A stretch of DNA of 64,000 nt from Streptomyces sp. NRRL S-1022 (lineage in GTDB: Bacteria; Actinomycetota; Actinomycetes; Streptomycetales; Streptomycetaceae): NCBI RefSeq assembly GCF_000720135.1, contig NZ_JOIU01000020.1:62001-126000 (forward strand), given 5' to 3'. The translations under genes and the position numbers were made by a program. Shown here in pieces: positions 51,346 through 60,635 of this stretch (position 1 is its first letter; the number at the start of each line of letters is the position of its first letter). The notes beneath the pieces are model-generated. The model was not told the DNA's origin. It saw only the letters and a list, made by a program, of their open reading frames with translations, and searched no databases.

Positions 51346-51505
51346 CGGCGCCGGCGACTGGTTCCGGACGGAGACGGACTGGGGCGGGCTGCTCGACCCG
51401 GGTGCCCCTCCCCCGCCCGCCCGGGCCGCCCCTTCCCCGCCCCGCGCGGGCGGGGAAGTGCCCGGACCTGCGCGGGGAGCTGCGCGGATGCAGTACGTTC
51501 GGGTC

Positions 51506-52318
51506 ATGTCCCAGCCCGCCAAGTCCTCCCGTACACCAGCTACGCCCGACGCGCCGGAAAGTGCCGCAGGCAGCCGCGCGGCCGCCCAGCGGCTCAAGAT
51601 GCGCCGAGAACTGGCGGCAGCAGCCATGGAGCTGTTCGCGACCAAGGGGTACGAGGGCACCACCGTCGACGAGATCGCCGCCGCCGCCGGGGTCGCCCGG
51701 CGCACCTTCTTCCGCCACTTCCGCTCCAAGGAAGAGGCGATCTTCCCGGACCACGACGACACGCTGATCCGCGCGGAGGCGGTCCTCAACGCCGCCCCGG
51801 CGCACGAGCATCCGCTCGACACCGTGTGCCGCGGCATCAAGGAAGTCATGAAGATGTACGCGGCGCGGCCGGAGATCTCGGTCGCCCGCTACAAGCTCAC
51901 GCGCGAGGTCCCCACCCTGCGGGAGGCGGAGATCGCCTCCGTGGCGCGTTACGAGCGCCTGTTCACCCGCTATCTGCTCGGTCACTTCGACGAGCACGCG
52001 CACGCCGACGACGCCAACGACGACCCGCTGCTGGCCGAGGTGGCCGCCTCGGCCGTGGTCACCGCCCACAACCACGTGCTGCGGCGCTGGCTGCGGGCGG
52101 GCGGCCAGGGGGACGTGGAGGCCCAGCTGGACCACGCCTTCGCGATCGTGCGCAAGACGTTCGGCACCGGCATCGGGGCCGGCCGCGAGAGCGCTCCGCG
52201 CACCCCGCCGGCCACCGCCGCCGCCCACGGGGAGGTCCTGGTGACGGTGGCCAGGACGGACGCGCCGCTGGACGAGGTGATGCGCACCATCGAGCAGGCG
52301 CTGAAAGCACGGTCCTGA
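51506..52318 (+). CDS. TetR-family regulator (probable regulator of the ccr block)
   Basis: 270 residues from the ATG at 51506; an ATG at 51488 would add six. The HTH (about 30-80: LAAAAMELFATKGYEGTTVD, EIAAAAGVARRTFFRHFRSK) is followed by a long ligand-binding domain typical of acyl-CoA-sensing TetRs. The site between the 3-hydroxyacyl-CoA dehydrogenase and ccr genes makes it the natural ligand of the paired operators at 52445-52481. It ends in a strong terminator. Confidence 0.92.
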   Translation: MSQPAKSSRTPATPDAPESAAGSRAAAQRLKMRRELAAAAMELFATKGYEGTTVDEIAAAAGVARRTFFRHFRSKEEAIFPDHDDTLIRAEAVLNAAPAHEHPLDTVCRGIKEVMKMYAARPEISVARYKLTREVPTLREAEIASVARYERLFTRYLLGHFDEHAHADDANDDPLLAEVAASAVVTAHNHVLRRWLRAGGQGDVEAQLDHAFAIVRKTFGTGIGAGRESAPRTPPATAAAHGEVLVTVARTDAPLDEVMRTIEQALKARS

Positions 52319-52333
52319 CGGATCGGAGCGGGA

Positions 52334-52378
52334 GAAACGGGCTGGGGGTGGCACTGGGTGCCGCCCCCAGCCCGTTTC
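52334..52378 (+). terminator. Very strong terminator after the TetR gene
   Basis: A near-perfect 20-bp stem: GAAACGGGCTGGGGG pairs exactly with 52364-52378, and GGCAC with GTGCC, around a 3-nt loop. It separates the regulator transcript from ccr. Confidence 0.88.
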
Positions 52379-52444
52379 CTTTGCCCCGACCCTGATCGAT
52401 CATCGCTCATTTGTTGCGTAAAGATTTCATCTGAGAGCAAGTTC

Positions 52445-52481
52445 TGGCACTCAGTGCCTTGCGGCCTGACACGCGGTGTCA
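52445..52481. promoter_or_regulatory. Two tandem palindromes upstream of ccr, probable TetR operators
   Basis: TGGCACTCAGTGCCT (52445-52459) and TGACACGCGGTGTCA (52467-52481) share the pattern TGRCACKCRGTGYC. Each is a palindrome around a central base or triplet. Their centres are 22 bp apart, two turns of the helix on the same face. They lie 250 bp before the ccr GTG in a 350-bp gap with no gene; the upstream AT-rich GTTGCGTAAAGATTTCATC may be the promoter. Confidence 0.6.
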
Positions 52482-52730
52482 TACGTTGAAGATGTCCGGG
52501 CGGCCGGCGGGCAGAGACCTTTCGTTCGCCGGCTGTCCCCGCAAGCCGATGGCCTTGCGCGCCCGGACGCCTGCGTCACAGGCAACCTCCCGCGCCACAA
52601 AGCGCTGCCGAAGCACCACCGAGCCGAACCGACGGCACACCCCTCGAAAAACCCTCAGCAGCACTCAGCACAGCACCGACGATCCCCCAGGCGCCCCTCC
52701 CTCAGGGCGCTCACCGCCGGAGGCAACACC

Positions 52731-54074
52731 GTGACCGTGAAGGACATCCTGGACGCGATCCAGTCGAAGGACGCCACGTCCGCCGACTTCGCCGCCCTGC
52801 CCCTCCCCGAGTCGTACCGCGCGATCACCGTGCACAAGGACGAGACGGAGATGTTCGCGGGCCTGACGACCCGCGACAAGGACCCCCGCAAGTCGATCCA
52901 CCTCGACGAGGTCCCCCTGCCCGAACTCGGTCCGGGCGAAGCCCTGGTGGCCGTCATGGCCTCCTCGGTCAACTACAACTCGGTGTGGACCTCGATCTTC
53001 GAGCCGCTGTCCACCTTCGGGTTCCTGGAGCGCTACGGCCGCACCAGCGAGCTGGCCAAGCGGCACGACCTGCCGTACCACATCATCGGCTCCGACCTCG
53101 CGGGCGTGGTCCTGCGCACCGGCCCCGGCGTCAACGCCTGGAAGCCCGGTGACGAGGTCGTCGCGCACTGCCTGTCGGTCGAGCTGGAGTCCTCCGACGG
53201 CCACAACGACACGATGCTCGACCCCGAGCAGCGCATCTGGGGCTTCGAGACGAACTTCGGCGGCCTCGCCGAGATCGCCCTGGTCAAGTCCAACCAGCTG
53301 ATGCCGAAGCCGGACCACCTCAGCTGGGAGGAGGCCGCGGCCCCGGGCCTGGTCAACTCCACCGCCTACCGGCAGCTGGTCTCCCGCAACGGCGCCGGCA
53401 TGAAGCAGGGCGACAACGTCCTCATCTGGGGCGCGAGCGGCGGCCTCGGCTCGTACGCCACCCAGTTCGCCCTCGCCGGCGGCGCCAACCCGGTCTGTGT
53501 CGTCTCCTCCCCGGAGAAGGCCGAGATCTGCCGGAAGATGGGCGCCGAGGCGATCATCGACCGCAACGCCGAGGGCTACCGGTTCTGGAAGGACGAGCAC
53601 ACCCAGGACCCCAAGGAGTGGAAGCGCTTCGGCAAGCGCATCCGCGAACTCACCGGCGGCGAGGACATCGACATCGTCTTCGAGCACCCCGGCCGCGAGA
53701 CCTTCGGCGCCTCGGTCTTCGTCACCCGCAAGGGCGGCACCATCACCACCTGCGCCTCGACCTCGGGCTACATGCACGAGTACGACAACCGCTACCTGTG
53801 GATGTCGCTGAAGCGCATCATCGGCTCGCACTTCGCGAACTACCGCGAGGCGTGGGAGGCCAACCGGCTCATCGCCAAGGGCAAGATCCACCCGACCCTG
53901 TCGAAGACGTACAGCCTGGAGGAGACCGGCCAGGCGGCCTACGACGTGCACCGCAACCTGCACCAGGGCAAGGTCGGCGTGCTGTGCCTCGCGCCCGAGG
54001 AGGGCCTCGGCGTGCGCGACGAGGAGATGCGCGCCAAGCACATCGACGCCATCAACCGCTTCCGGAACGTCTGA
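52731..54074 (+). CDS. ccr: Crotonyl-CoA carboxylase/reductase
   Basis: 447 residues, GTG start with CCGGAGG 7 nt before. The family layout holds: SVNYNSVWTSIFEP, HIIGSDLAGVVLRTG, ETNFGGLAEIALVKSNQLM, GASGGLGSYATQFALAGG (NADPH site) and VFEHPGRETFGASVFV, which is specific to Ccr and absent from plain quinone reductases. It reductively carboxylates crotonyl-CoA to (2S)-ethylmalonyl-CoA with NADPH and CO2. Leads the pathway operon; in streptomycetes its product also feeds polyketide extender units. Confidence 0.96.
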   Translation: MTVKDILDAIQSKDATSADFAALPLPESYRAITVHKDETEMFAGLTTRDKDPRKSIHLDEVPLPELGPGEALVAVMASSVNYNSVWTSIFEPLSTFGFLERYGRTSELAKRHDLPYHIIGSDLAGVVLRTGPGVNAWKPGDEVVAHCLSVELESSDGHNDTMLDPEQRIWGFETNFGGLAEIALVKSNQLMPKPDHLSWEEAAAPGLVNSTAYRQLVSRNGAGMKQGDNVLIWGASGGLGSYATQFALAGGANPVCVVSSPEKAEICRKMGAEAIIDRNAEGYRFWKDEHTQDPKEWKRFGKRIRELTGGEDIDIVFEHPGRETFGASVFVTRKGGTITTCASTSGYMHEYDNRYLWMSLKRIIGSHFANYREAWEANRLIAKGKIHPTLSKTYSLEETGQAAYDVHRNLHQGKVGVLCLAPEEGLGVRDEEMRAKHIDAINRFRNV

Positions 54075-54092
54075 GGGCCCGGAGAGTCACAG

Positions 54093-56120
54093 ATGACAGA
54101 GCGTCAGAAGGACCGTCCGTGGCTCATGCGGACGTACGCCGGCCACTCCACGGCCGAGGCGTCCAACGAGCTGTACCGGCGCAATCTCGCCAAGGGCCAG
54201 ACCGGTCTGTCGGTGGCGTTCGACCTGCCGACGCAGACCGGCTACGACCCCGACCACATCCTCGCGCGCGGCGAGGTCGGCCGGGTGGGCGTGCCCGTCG
54301 CGCACCTCGGTGACATGCGCCGGCTGTTCCAGGACATCCCCCTGGAGCAGATGAACACCTCGATGACGATCAACGCCACCGCCATGTGGCTGCTGGCGCT
54401 CTACCAGGTCGTCGCCGAGGAGCAGGGCGCGGACATCACCAAGCTCCAGGGCACGACCCAGAACGACATCGTCAAGGAGTACCTCTCCCGGGGCACCCAC
54501 GTGTTCCCGCCGGGGCCCTCGCTCCGGCTGACGACGGACATGATCGCGTACACGGTCTCCCACATCCCGAAGTGGAACCCGATCAACATCTGCAGCTACC
54601 ACCTGCAGGAGGCCGGGGCCACGCCGGTGCAGGAGATCGCGTACGCGATGTCCACCGCGATCGCCGTGCTCGACGCCGTGCGCGACTCCGGCCAGGTGCC
54701 GCAGGAGCGCATGGGTGACGTGGTCGCCCGCATCTCCTTCTTCGTGAACGCGGGAGTCCGCTTCGTCGAGGAGATGTGCAAGATGCGGGCGTTCGGCCGC
54801 ATCTGGGACAAGGTCACCCGCGAGCGGTACGGCATCGAGGACGCCAAGCAGCGCCGGTTCCGCTACGGCGTCCAGGTCAACTCGCTCGGGCTGACCGAGG
54901 CGCAGCCGGAGAACAACGTCCAGCGGATCGTGCTGGAGATGCTGGCCGTGACCCTGTCCAAGGACGCCCGCGCGCGTGCCGTGCAGCTGCCCGCCTGGAA
55001 CGAGGCCCTCGGTCTGCCCCGCCCCTGGGACCAGCAGTGGAGCCTGCGCATCCAGCAGGTGCTGGCCTACGAGAGCGACCTGCTGGAGTACGAGGACATC
55101 TTCGAGGGCTCGAAGGTGGTCGAGGAGAAGGTCGGCCGGCTGGTCGAGGAGGTCCTCGCCGAGATCGACCGCATCCAGGAGATGGGCGGCGCGCTGGCCG
55201 CCGTGGAGTCCGGCTACCTGAAGTCCCAGCTGGTCGCCTCGCACGCCGAGCGCCGCGCCCGGATCGAGTCCGGCGAGGAGAAGATCGTCGGCGTCAACAT
55301 CTTCGAGGGCACCGAGCCGAACCCGCTCACGGCCGATCTGGACACCGCGATCCAGACGGTGGACCCGGAGGTCGAGACCCGGGTCGTGGAGGCGCTCGCC
55401 AAGTGGCGCGACACCCGCTACCAGCCCCCGTTCAACCACCCGCGGCCCTGCAAGGCGCTGGAGCGGCTGAAGGAGGCCGCCAAGGGCACCGGGAACCTGA
55501 TGGAGGCCACGCTGGAGTGCGCCCGCGCCGGGGTCACCACCGGCGAGTGGGCGGGCGCCCTGCGCGAGGTGTTCGGCGAGTACCGGGCGCCCACCGGGGT
55601 CTCGTCCGCGCCGGTGGCCGTGCCCGCCGAGCAGGGCTCCGCGATGGCCGGGGTCCGCGGCAAGGTGGACGCCACCGCCCGCGACCTGGGCGTCGGCAAG
55701 CTGCGCTTCCTGGTCGGCAAGCCGGGCCTGGACGGGCACTCCAACGGCGCCGAGCAGATAGCGGTCCGTGCGCGGGACGCCGGCTTCGAGGTCGTGTACC
55801 AGGGCATCCGGCTCACCCCGGAGCAGATCGTGGACGCGGCCCTGGCCGAGGACGTGCACGCCGTCGGCCTGTCGATCCTGTCCGGCTCGCACGCCCAGCT
55901 GGTCCCGGACGTGCTCCAGCGGCTGCGTGTGGCCGGTGCCACAGATATACCGGTGATCGCAGGTGGCATCATCCCGAACGGTGACGCCGAACAGCTCAAG
56001 GCCGCCGGAGTGGCCGCGGTGTTCACCCCGAAGGACTTCGACATCACCGGGATCATCGGCCGCATCGTCGACGAGATCCGGAAAGCGAACAAGCTCGACC
56101 CCCTGGAGGTCCCCGCATGA
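54093..56120 (+). CDS. meaA: Ethylmalonyl-CoA mutase (MeaA), B12-dependent
   Basis: 675 residues. The N-terminal mutase barrel (RPWLMRTYAGHSTAEASNEL, SVAFDLPTQTGYDPDHILA, TMTINATAMWLLALYQ-type loop) is followed by the cobalamin-binding domain (about 540-670) with GLDGHSNGAEQIAV (D-x-H-x-x-G) and GLSILSGSHAQLVPD. It rearranges ethylmalonyl-CoA to methylsuccinyl-CoA. It carries both domains on one chain, 18 nt behind ccr. The 3' end overlaps the next gene by 4 bp. Confidence 0.95.
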   Translation: MTERQKDRPWLMRTYAGHSTAEASNELYRRNLAKGQTGLSVAFDLPTQTGYDPDHILARGEVGRVGVPVAHLGDMRRLFQDIPLEQMNTSMTINATAMWLLALYQVVAEEQGADITKLQGTTQNDIVKEYLSRGTHVFPPGPSLRLTTDMIAYTVSHIPKWNPINICSYHLQEAGATPVQEIAYAMSTAIAVLDAVRDSGQVPQERMGDVVARISFFVNAGVRFVEEMCKMRAFGRIWDKVTRERYGIEDAKQRRFRYGVQVNSLGLTEAQPENNVQRIVLEMLAVTLSKDARARAVQLPAWNEALGLPRPWDQQWSLRIQQVLAYESDLLEYEDIFEGSKVVEEKVGRLVEEVLAEIDRIQEMGGALAAVESGYLKSQLVASHAERRARIESGEEKIVGVNIFEGTEPNPLTADLDTAIQTVDPEVETRVVEALAKWRDTRYQPPFNHPRPCKALERLKEAAKGTGNLMEATLECARAGVTTGEWAGALREVFGEYRAPTGVSSAPVAVPAEQGSAMAGVRGKVDATARDLGVGKLRFLVGKPGLDGHSNGAEQIAVRARDAGFEVVYQGIRLTPEQIVDAALAEDVHAVGLSILSGSHAQLVPDVLQRLRVAGATDIPVIAGGIIPNGDAEQLKAAGVAAVFTPKDFDITGIIGRIVDEIRKANKLDPLEVPA

Positions 56121-57079
56121 CGACCGTCAACCGCCTTCGCCCGCGGCGCTCCTGCCTGGCCGTGCCGGGCAGCAACCCGCGCTTCCTGGAGAAGGCGCAG
56201 GGCCTCCCGGCGGACCAGGTCTTCCTCGACCTGGAGGACGCGTGCGCGCCGCTCGCCAAGCCCGAGGCGCGGCACACCATCGTCAAGTTCCTCAACGAGG
56301 GCGACTGGACGGGCAAGACGCGGGTCGTGCGCGTCAACGACTGGACGACCGAGTGGACGTACCGCGACGTCGTGACGGTCGTCGAGGGCGCCGGACAGAA
56401 CCTCGACTGCATCATGCTGCCGAAGGTGCAGAGCGCCGAGCAGGTCGTCGCGCTGGACCTGCTGCTGACGCAGATCGAGAAGACCATGGGCTTCGAGGTC
56501 GGCAGGATCGGCATCGAGGCGCAGATCGAGAACGCGCAGGGCCTGAACAACGTCAACGCCATCGCGCAGGCCTCCCCGCGCCTGGAGACGATCATCTTCG
56601 GCCCGGCCGACTTCATGGCCTCCATCAACATGAAGTCCCTCGTCGTGGGCGAGCAGCCGCCCGGCTACCCGGCGGACGCCTACCACTACATCCTGATGAA
56701 GATCCTGATGGCCGCCCGCGCCAACGACCTCCAGGCGATCGACGGCCCCTACCTGCAGATCCGCAACGTCGACGGCTACCGCGAGGTGGCGCAGCGGGCC
56801 GCCGCGCTCGGCTTCGACGGCAAGTGGGTGCTGCACCCGGGCCAGGTCGAGGCGTCCAACGAGATCTTCTCGCCCTCGCAGGAGGACTACGACCACGCCG
56901 AGCTGATCCTGGACGCGTACGACTACTACACGTCCGAGGCGGGCGGCAAGAAGGGCTCCGCGATGCTCGGCGACGAGATGATCGACGAGGCCAGCCGCAA
57001 GATGGCGCTGGTCATCGCCGGCAAGGGCCGGGCGGCGGGGATGACCCGTACGTCGGCGTTCGAGATCCCGGAGGCCTGA
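56117..57079 (+). CDS. mcl: Malyl-CoA / beta-methylmalyl-CoA lyase (CitE-like)
   Basis: 320 residues. RRSCLAVPGSNPRFLEKAQ, FLDLEDACAPLAKPEARH, GIEAQIENAQGLNNVNAIA and the acidic metal ligands around FGPADFMASIN are HpcH/HpaI aldolase-type CoA-ester lyase motifs. In this pathway it cleaves beta-methylmalyl-CoA into glyoxylate and propionyl-CoA. Overlaps meaA (ATGA). Confidence 0.93.
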   Translation: MTTVNRLRPRRSCLAVPGSNPRFLEKAQGLPADQVFLDLEDACAPLAKPEARHTIVKFLNEGDWTGKTRVVRVNDWTTEWTYRDVVTVVEGAGQNLDCIMLPKVQSAEQVVALDLLLTQIEKTMGFEVGRIGIEAQIENAQGLNNVNAIAQASPRLETIIFGPADFMASINMKSLVVGEQPPGYPADAYHYILMKILMAARANDLQAIDGPYLQIRNVDGYREVAQRAAALGFDGKWVLHPGQVEASNEIFSPSQEDYDHAELILDAYDYYTSEAGGKKGSAMLGDEMIDEASRKMALVIAGKGRAAGMTRTSAFEIPEA

Positions 57080-57084
57080 GAGCG

Positions 57085-57597
57085 ATGCAGTTCGGACGCA
57101 CGTACGAGGAGTTCGAGGTCGGGGCGACGTACAAGCACTGGCCGGGCAAGACGGTCACGGAGTACGACGACCACCTGTTCTGTCTCCTCACCATGAACCA
57201 CCACCCGCTCCACATGGACACCAACTATGCGGAGAAGACGACGGACTTCGGCAAGAACGTCGTCGTCGGGAACTACATCTACTCCCTCCTGCTCGGCATG
57301 TCCGTCCCGGACATCTCCGGCAAGGCGATCGCCAACCTGGAGATCGAGTCGCTCAAGCACGTGGCGCCGACCTTCCACGGCGACACGATCTACGGCGAGA
57401 CGACCGTGCTGGACAAGTGGCCGTCGAAGTCGAAGAACGACCGCGGCATCGTCTACGTCGAGACCAAGGGCTACAAGCAGGACGGCACCCTGGTGTGCGT
57501 CTTCCGCCGCAAGGTGATGGTGCCCACCGAGACGTACATCAAGGAGCGCGGCGGCGAGCAGCCCGGCCGCCCGGAGCCGAAGCAGCAGGAGAAGTAA
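57085..57597 (+). CDS. mch: Mesaconyl-CoA hydratase (MaoC-like)
   Basis: 170 residues, ATG 5 nt after the lyase stop. FGRTYEEFEVGATYKHWPGK, EYDDHLFCLLTMNHHPLHMD, FGKNVVVGNYIYSLLLGMS form a MaoC hot-dog fold with the catalytic Asp-His (N-H-x-P-L-H). It hydrates mesaconyl-C1-CoA to beta-methylmalyl-CoA. Its position between the lyase and the dehydrogenase fits the pathway order. Confidence 0.9.
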   Translation: MQFGRTYEEFEVGATYKHWPGKTVTEYDDHLFCLLTMNHHPLHMDTNYAEKTTDFGKNVVVGNYIYSLLLGMSVPDISGKAIANLEIESLKHVAPTFHGDTIYGETTVLDKWPSKSKNDRGIVYVETKGYKQDGTLVCVFRRKVMVPTETYIKERGGEQPGRPEPKQQEK

Positions 57598-57599
57598 CG

Positions 57600-58805
57600 A
57601 TGGCCCGTCTCGCCCAGACCGCCGGTCTGACCGACGTCCAGCAGGAGATCCTCTCGACGGTCCGTGACTTCGTCGACAAGGAGATCATCCCCGTCGCGAC
57701 GGAGCTGGAGCACCGCGACGAGTACCCGCAGCAGATCGTGGACGGGCTCAAGGAGCTGGGCCTGTTCGGTCTGATGATCCCCGAGGAGTACGGGGGCCTG
57801 GGCGAGTCGCTGCTCACCTACGCGCTGTGCGTGGAGGAGATCGCCCGCGGCTGGATGTCGGTGTCCGGCATCATCAACACCCACTTCATCGTCGCGTACA
57901 TGCTCAAGCAGCACGGCACGCAGGAGCAGAAGGACCACTTCCTGCCGCGGATGGCGGCCGGCGACATCCGGGGGGCCTTCTCGATGTCGGAGCCGGGTCT
58001 GGGCTCCGACGTGTCGGCGATCACGTCGAAGGCGGTCAGGGACGGCGACGAGTACGTCCTGAACGGCCAGAAGATGTGGCTGACCAACGGCGGCACGTCC
58101 TCGCTCGTGGCCGTCCTGGTCCGCAGTGACGAAGGACACCCCGAGGGCACGGCCCCGCACAAGTCGATGACGACCTTCCTGGTGGAGAAGGAGCCGGGCT
58201 TCGGCGAGGTCCGCCCGGGCCTCACCATCCCCGGCAAGATCGACAAGATGGGCTACAAGGGCGTCGACACCACCGAGCTGATCATGGACGGCCTGCGCGT
58301 TCCGGCCGACCGGGTGCTCGGCGGGGTCACCGGCCGAGGTTTTTACCAAATGATGGACGGCGTGGAGGTGGGCCGGGTCAACGTGGCGGCCCGGGGCTGC
58401 GGCGTCGCCCAGCGCGCCTTCGAGCTGGGCGTCCGCTACGCCCAGCAGCGGCACACCTTCGGCAAGCCGATCGCCCAGCACCAGGCCATCCAGTTCAAGC
58501 TGGCCGAGATGGCCACCAAGGTCGAGGCCGCGCATGCGATGATGGTCAACGCGGCCCGCAAAAAGGACTCCGGGGAGCGAAACGACCTGGAGGCCGGCAT
58601 GGCGAAGTACCTGGCCTCCGAGTACTGCAAGGAGGTCGTGGAGGACGCCTTCCGGATCCACGGCGGCTACGGCTTCTCCAAGGAGTACGAGATCGAGCGC
58701 CTCTACCGCGAGGCCCCGATGCTGCTCATCGGTGAAGGTACCGCCGAGATCCAGAAAATGATCATCGGCCGCAGGCTGCTCGAGGAGTATCGATTCCAGG
58801 GTTGA
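57600..58805 (+). CDS. mcd: Acyl-CoA dehydrogenase, probable methylsuccinyl-CoA dehydrogenase
   Basis: 401 residues. PEEYGGLGESLLTYALCVEE, FSMSEPGLGSDVSAI, QKMWLTNGGTSSLVAVL, RHTFGKPIAQHQAIQFKLA and GGYGFSKEYEIERLYRE with the late Glu-Gly-Thr (IGEGTAEIQKMI) are standard ACAD motifs. Methylsuccinyl-CoA dehydrogenases of alphaproteobacteria are longer (about 540); this shorter form is assigned by context. The gene ends the operon. Confidence 0.88.
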   Translation: MARLAQTAGLTDVQQEILSTVRDFVDKEIIPVATELEHRDEYPQQIVDGLKELGLFGLMIPEEYGGLGESLLTYALCVEEIARGWMSVSGIINTHFIVAYMLKQHGTQEQKDHFLPRMAAGDIRGAFSMSEPGLGSDVSAITSKAVRDGDEYVLNGQKMWLTNGGTSSLVAVLVRSDEGHPEGTAPHKSMTTFLVEKEPGFGEVRPGLTIPGKIDKMGYKGVDTTELIMDGLRVPADRVLGGVTGRGFYQMMDGVEVGRVNVAARGCGVAQRAFELGVRYAQQRHTFGKPIAQHQAIQFKLAEMATKVEAAHAMMVNAARKKDSGERNDLEAGMAKYLASEYCKEVVEDAFRIHGGYGFSKEYEIERLYREAPMLLIGEGTAEIQKMIIGRRLLEEYRFQG

Positions 58806-58817
58806 TTGTCCGGTTAC

Positions 58818-58850
58818 GGGGTGTTTTCTTCGAGAAGAAGATCACACCCC
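58818..58850 (+). terminator. Hairpin after the ethylmalonyl-CoA operon
   Basis: GGGGTGT pairs with ACACCCC, with an inner TTCTTC/GAAGAA stem and a 2-nt loop, 12 nt after the acyl-CoA dehydrogenase stop. An internal asymmetric loop weakens it. Confidence 0.6.
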
Positions 58851-58975
58851 TCCGACCGTCTTCGGCCGCCGACTCGGCTTCCTGGCTTGCCGAGTTGCGG
58901 CCCGCGCCCGGTACGATCCCGGGAAAGCCGCCGTCCCCCGTCAGAGCGCGGCATCATCCGCTACGAAGGTCATCC

Positions 58976-59632
58976 ATGCCCCACAGCCAAACCTCTGCAC
59001 ACCGCGACAGCCTGGTAGGCGCACGCCTCGCGCGCGGAGCATCGCCGTGGCTTCTCCCGACCGTCGCCACCGCAGCCCTCAGCCTGGCCCGCGCCCGCCG
59101 CTCGGGCGCCGCCAAGGCCGTGGCCGTGCCCGCCACCGCGCTCGCGGCGGGCATGCTGTGGTTCTTCCGCGACCCCGAGCGCGAGATCGCCACGGGCCGG
59201 GTCATCTCGCCCGCCGACGGCGTGGTGCAGAGCATCATGCCGTGGAAGGACGGGCGCACTCGCGTCGCGATCTTCATGAGCCCGCTCAACGTGCACGTCA
59301 ACCGCGCGCCCCTCGCGGGCACGGTGACGTCGGTCGAGCACATCCCCGGCGGCTTTGTTCCGGCTTTCAACAAGGAGAGCGAGAACAACGAGCGCGTAGT
59401 CTGGCATTTCGACACCGAACTCGGCGACATCGAGATGATCCAGATCGCCGGCGCGGTGGCCCGCCGCATCGTCCCCTACCTCCCGGAGGGCACGAAGGTC
59501 GAGCAGGGCGACCGAATCGGTCTGATCCGCTTCGGCTCGCGTGTCGACCTCTACCTGCCCGAGGGCGTGGAGGTCGCGGTCGAGGTCGGACAGAAGACCG
59601 TGGCTGGGGTGACTCGCATTGACCGTGATTGA
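58976..59632 (+). CDS. psd: Phosphatidylserine decarboxylase
   Basis: 218 residues. One N-terminal hydrophobic segment (about 24-60, PTVATAALSL to ALAAGMLWFF), then WFFRDPEREIATGRVISPAD, FMSPLNVHVNRAPLAG and the self-cleavage site GS in LIRFGSRVDLY, where the serine becomes the pyruvoyl cofactor. Short actinobacterial/archaeal-type Psd. It makes phosphatidylethanolamine, paired with pssA, which overlaps by 14 bp. Confidence 0.94.
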   Translation: MPHSQTSAHRDSLVGARLARGASPWLLPTVATAALSLARARRSGAAKAVAVPATALAAGMLWFFRDPEREIATGRVISPADGVVQSIMPWKDGRTRVAIFMSPLNVHVNRAPLAGTVTSVEHIPGGFVPAFNKESENNERVVWHFDTELGDIEMIQIAGAVARRIVPYLPEGTKVEQGDRIGLIRFGSRVDLYLPEGVEVAVEVGQKTVAGVTRIDRD

Positions 59633-60473
59633 TCCGGAGACCCAGGCGGGCTGGGTGCCCGAGGCCGACGAGGCGGACGACGAGGAGGAGATGCCTCTCT
59701 CGCTCCGCCTGTCGATAGCGGACACCCTCACGCTGGGCAACGCCACGTGCGGCTTCATGGCGGTGTACTTCACCACCACCGGCATCCTGATCCCGCACCT
59801 GACCGGCAGCCAGGAGTCCGGCATGGCCCGCCACAGCGCGGCCACGGCGGTCATCCTGATGCTCTGCGCGGCGGTCTTCGACCTGTTCGACGGCCTGGTG
59901 GCGCGCAAGCTGCGCTCCTCGCCGATGGGCGCGGAGCTGGACAACCTGTCGGACCTGATCAGCTTCGGCCTCGCCCCCGCGTACTTCGTGCTCGTCTACG
60001 GCATGGTCGCCGACGACGCGCACCAGCGGGTGGCGGCGGTGGGCGCGATCGTGGTGCTGCTGGCCGTGGTCCTCAGACTGGCCCGGTTCAGCTGCGTGAC
60101 GATGAAGGACGGCATGTTCCAGGGCATGCCCTCGCCGTTCGGCGCGCTGACCGTCGTCTCGATCGTGCTGCTGGAGCTGCCGTTCGTGGCGACGCTGCTG
60201 GCGATCCTGGGGACGGCGTGGCTGATGGTGAGCCGGGTGGAGTACCCGAAGCCGCGGGGACGGCTGGCCGGGGCGATGCTCTGCTGGATCGTGCTGTCCA
60301 TGGGGCTGCTGGCGGGCTGGGCCTTCGACGCCCCCAGCGGTCAGCTGCTGCTCCAGACGGGGTGCGCGCTGCAGCTGGTCATGGGCGCGGTGATCCCGCT
60401 GTTCGCGACGGCCCGGCGGGTGAACAACTTCCGCGGCAACCGGCGTGAGGCGCGGGCGGCGCAACTGCCGTAG
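59619..60473 (+). CDS. pssA: CDP-diacylglycerol-serine O-phosphatidyltransferase
   Basis: 284 residues from a TTG (a GTG two codons on is possible). The CDP-alcohol phosphotransferase motif is DLFDGLVARKLRSSPMGAEL followed by DNLSDL, within about seven membrane spans; TLGNATCGFMAVYF is typical of the PssA branch. It makes phosphatidylserine from CDP-diacylglycerol and serine for Psd. The reading frame starts inside the psd gene and the two are surely co-translated. Confidence 0.93.
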   Translation: MTVIDPETQAGWVPEADEADDEEEMPLSLRLSIADTLTLGNATCGFMAVYFTTTGILIPHLTGSQESGMARHSAATAVILMLCAAVFDLFDGLVARKLRSSPMGAELDNLSDLISFGLAPAYFVLVYGMVADDAHQRVAAVGAIVVLLAVVLRLARFSCVTMKDGMFQGMPSPFGALTVVSIVLLELPFVATLLAILGTAWLMVSRVEYPKPRGRLAGAMLCWIVLSMGLLAGWAFDAPSGQLLLQTGCALQLVMGAVIPLFATARRVNNFRGNRREARAAQLP

Positions 60474-60500
60474 CGGCGCTTGGGCGCGTGGACGCTTGGA

Positions 60501-60537
60501 CGAGGGGCCCCTACCCGGGTTGGGTAGGGGCCCCTCG
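60501..60537. terminator. Perfect 16-bp hairpin terminator
   Basis: CGAGGGGCCCCTACCC pairs exactly with 60522-60537 around a 5-nt loop, 28 nt after pssA and between convergent genes, so it can serve both. Confidence 0.9.
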
Positions 60538-60635
60538 CTTGTGCCGACGCCCTGGGGGCTCACTTCTCAGCCGGCCGGGTCGGGTGGTGGGCGGGCGCAG
60601 GCCGGGGTCGGGGGGCGGAGCCCCCGGCGGGGGTG

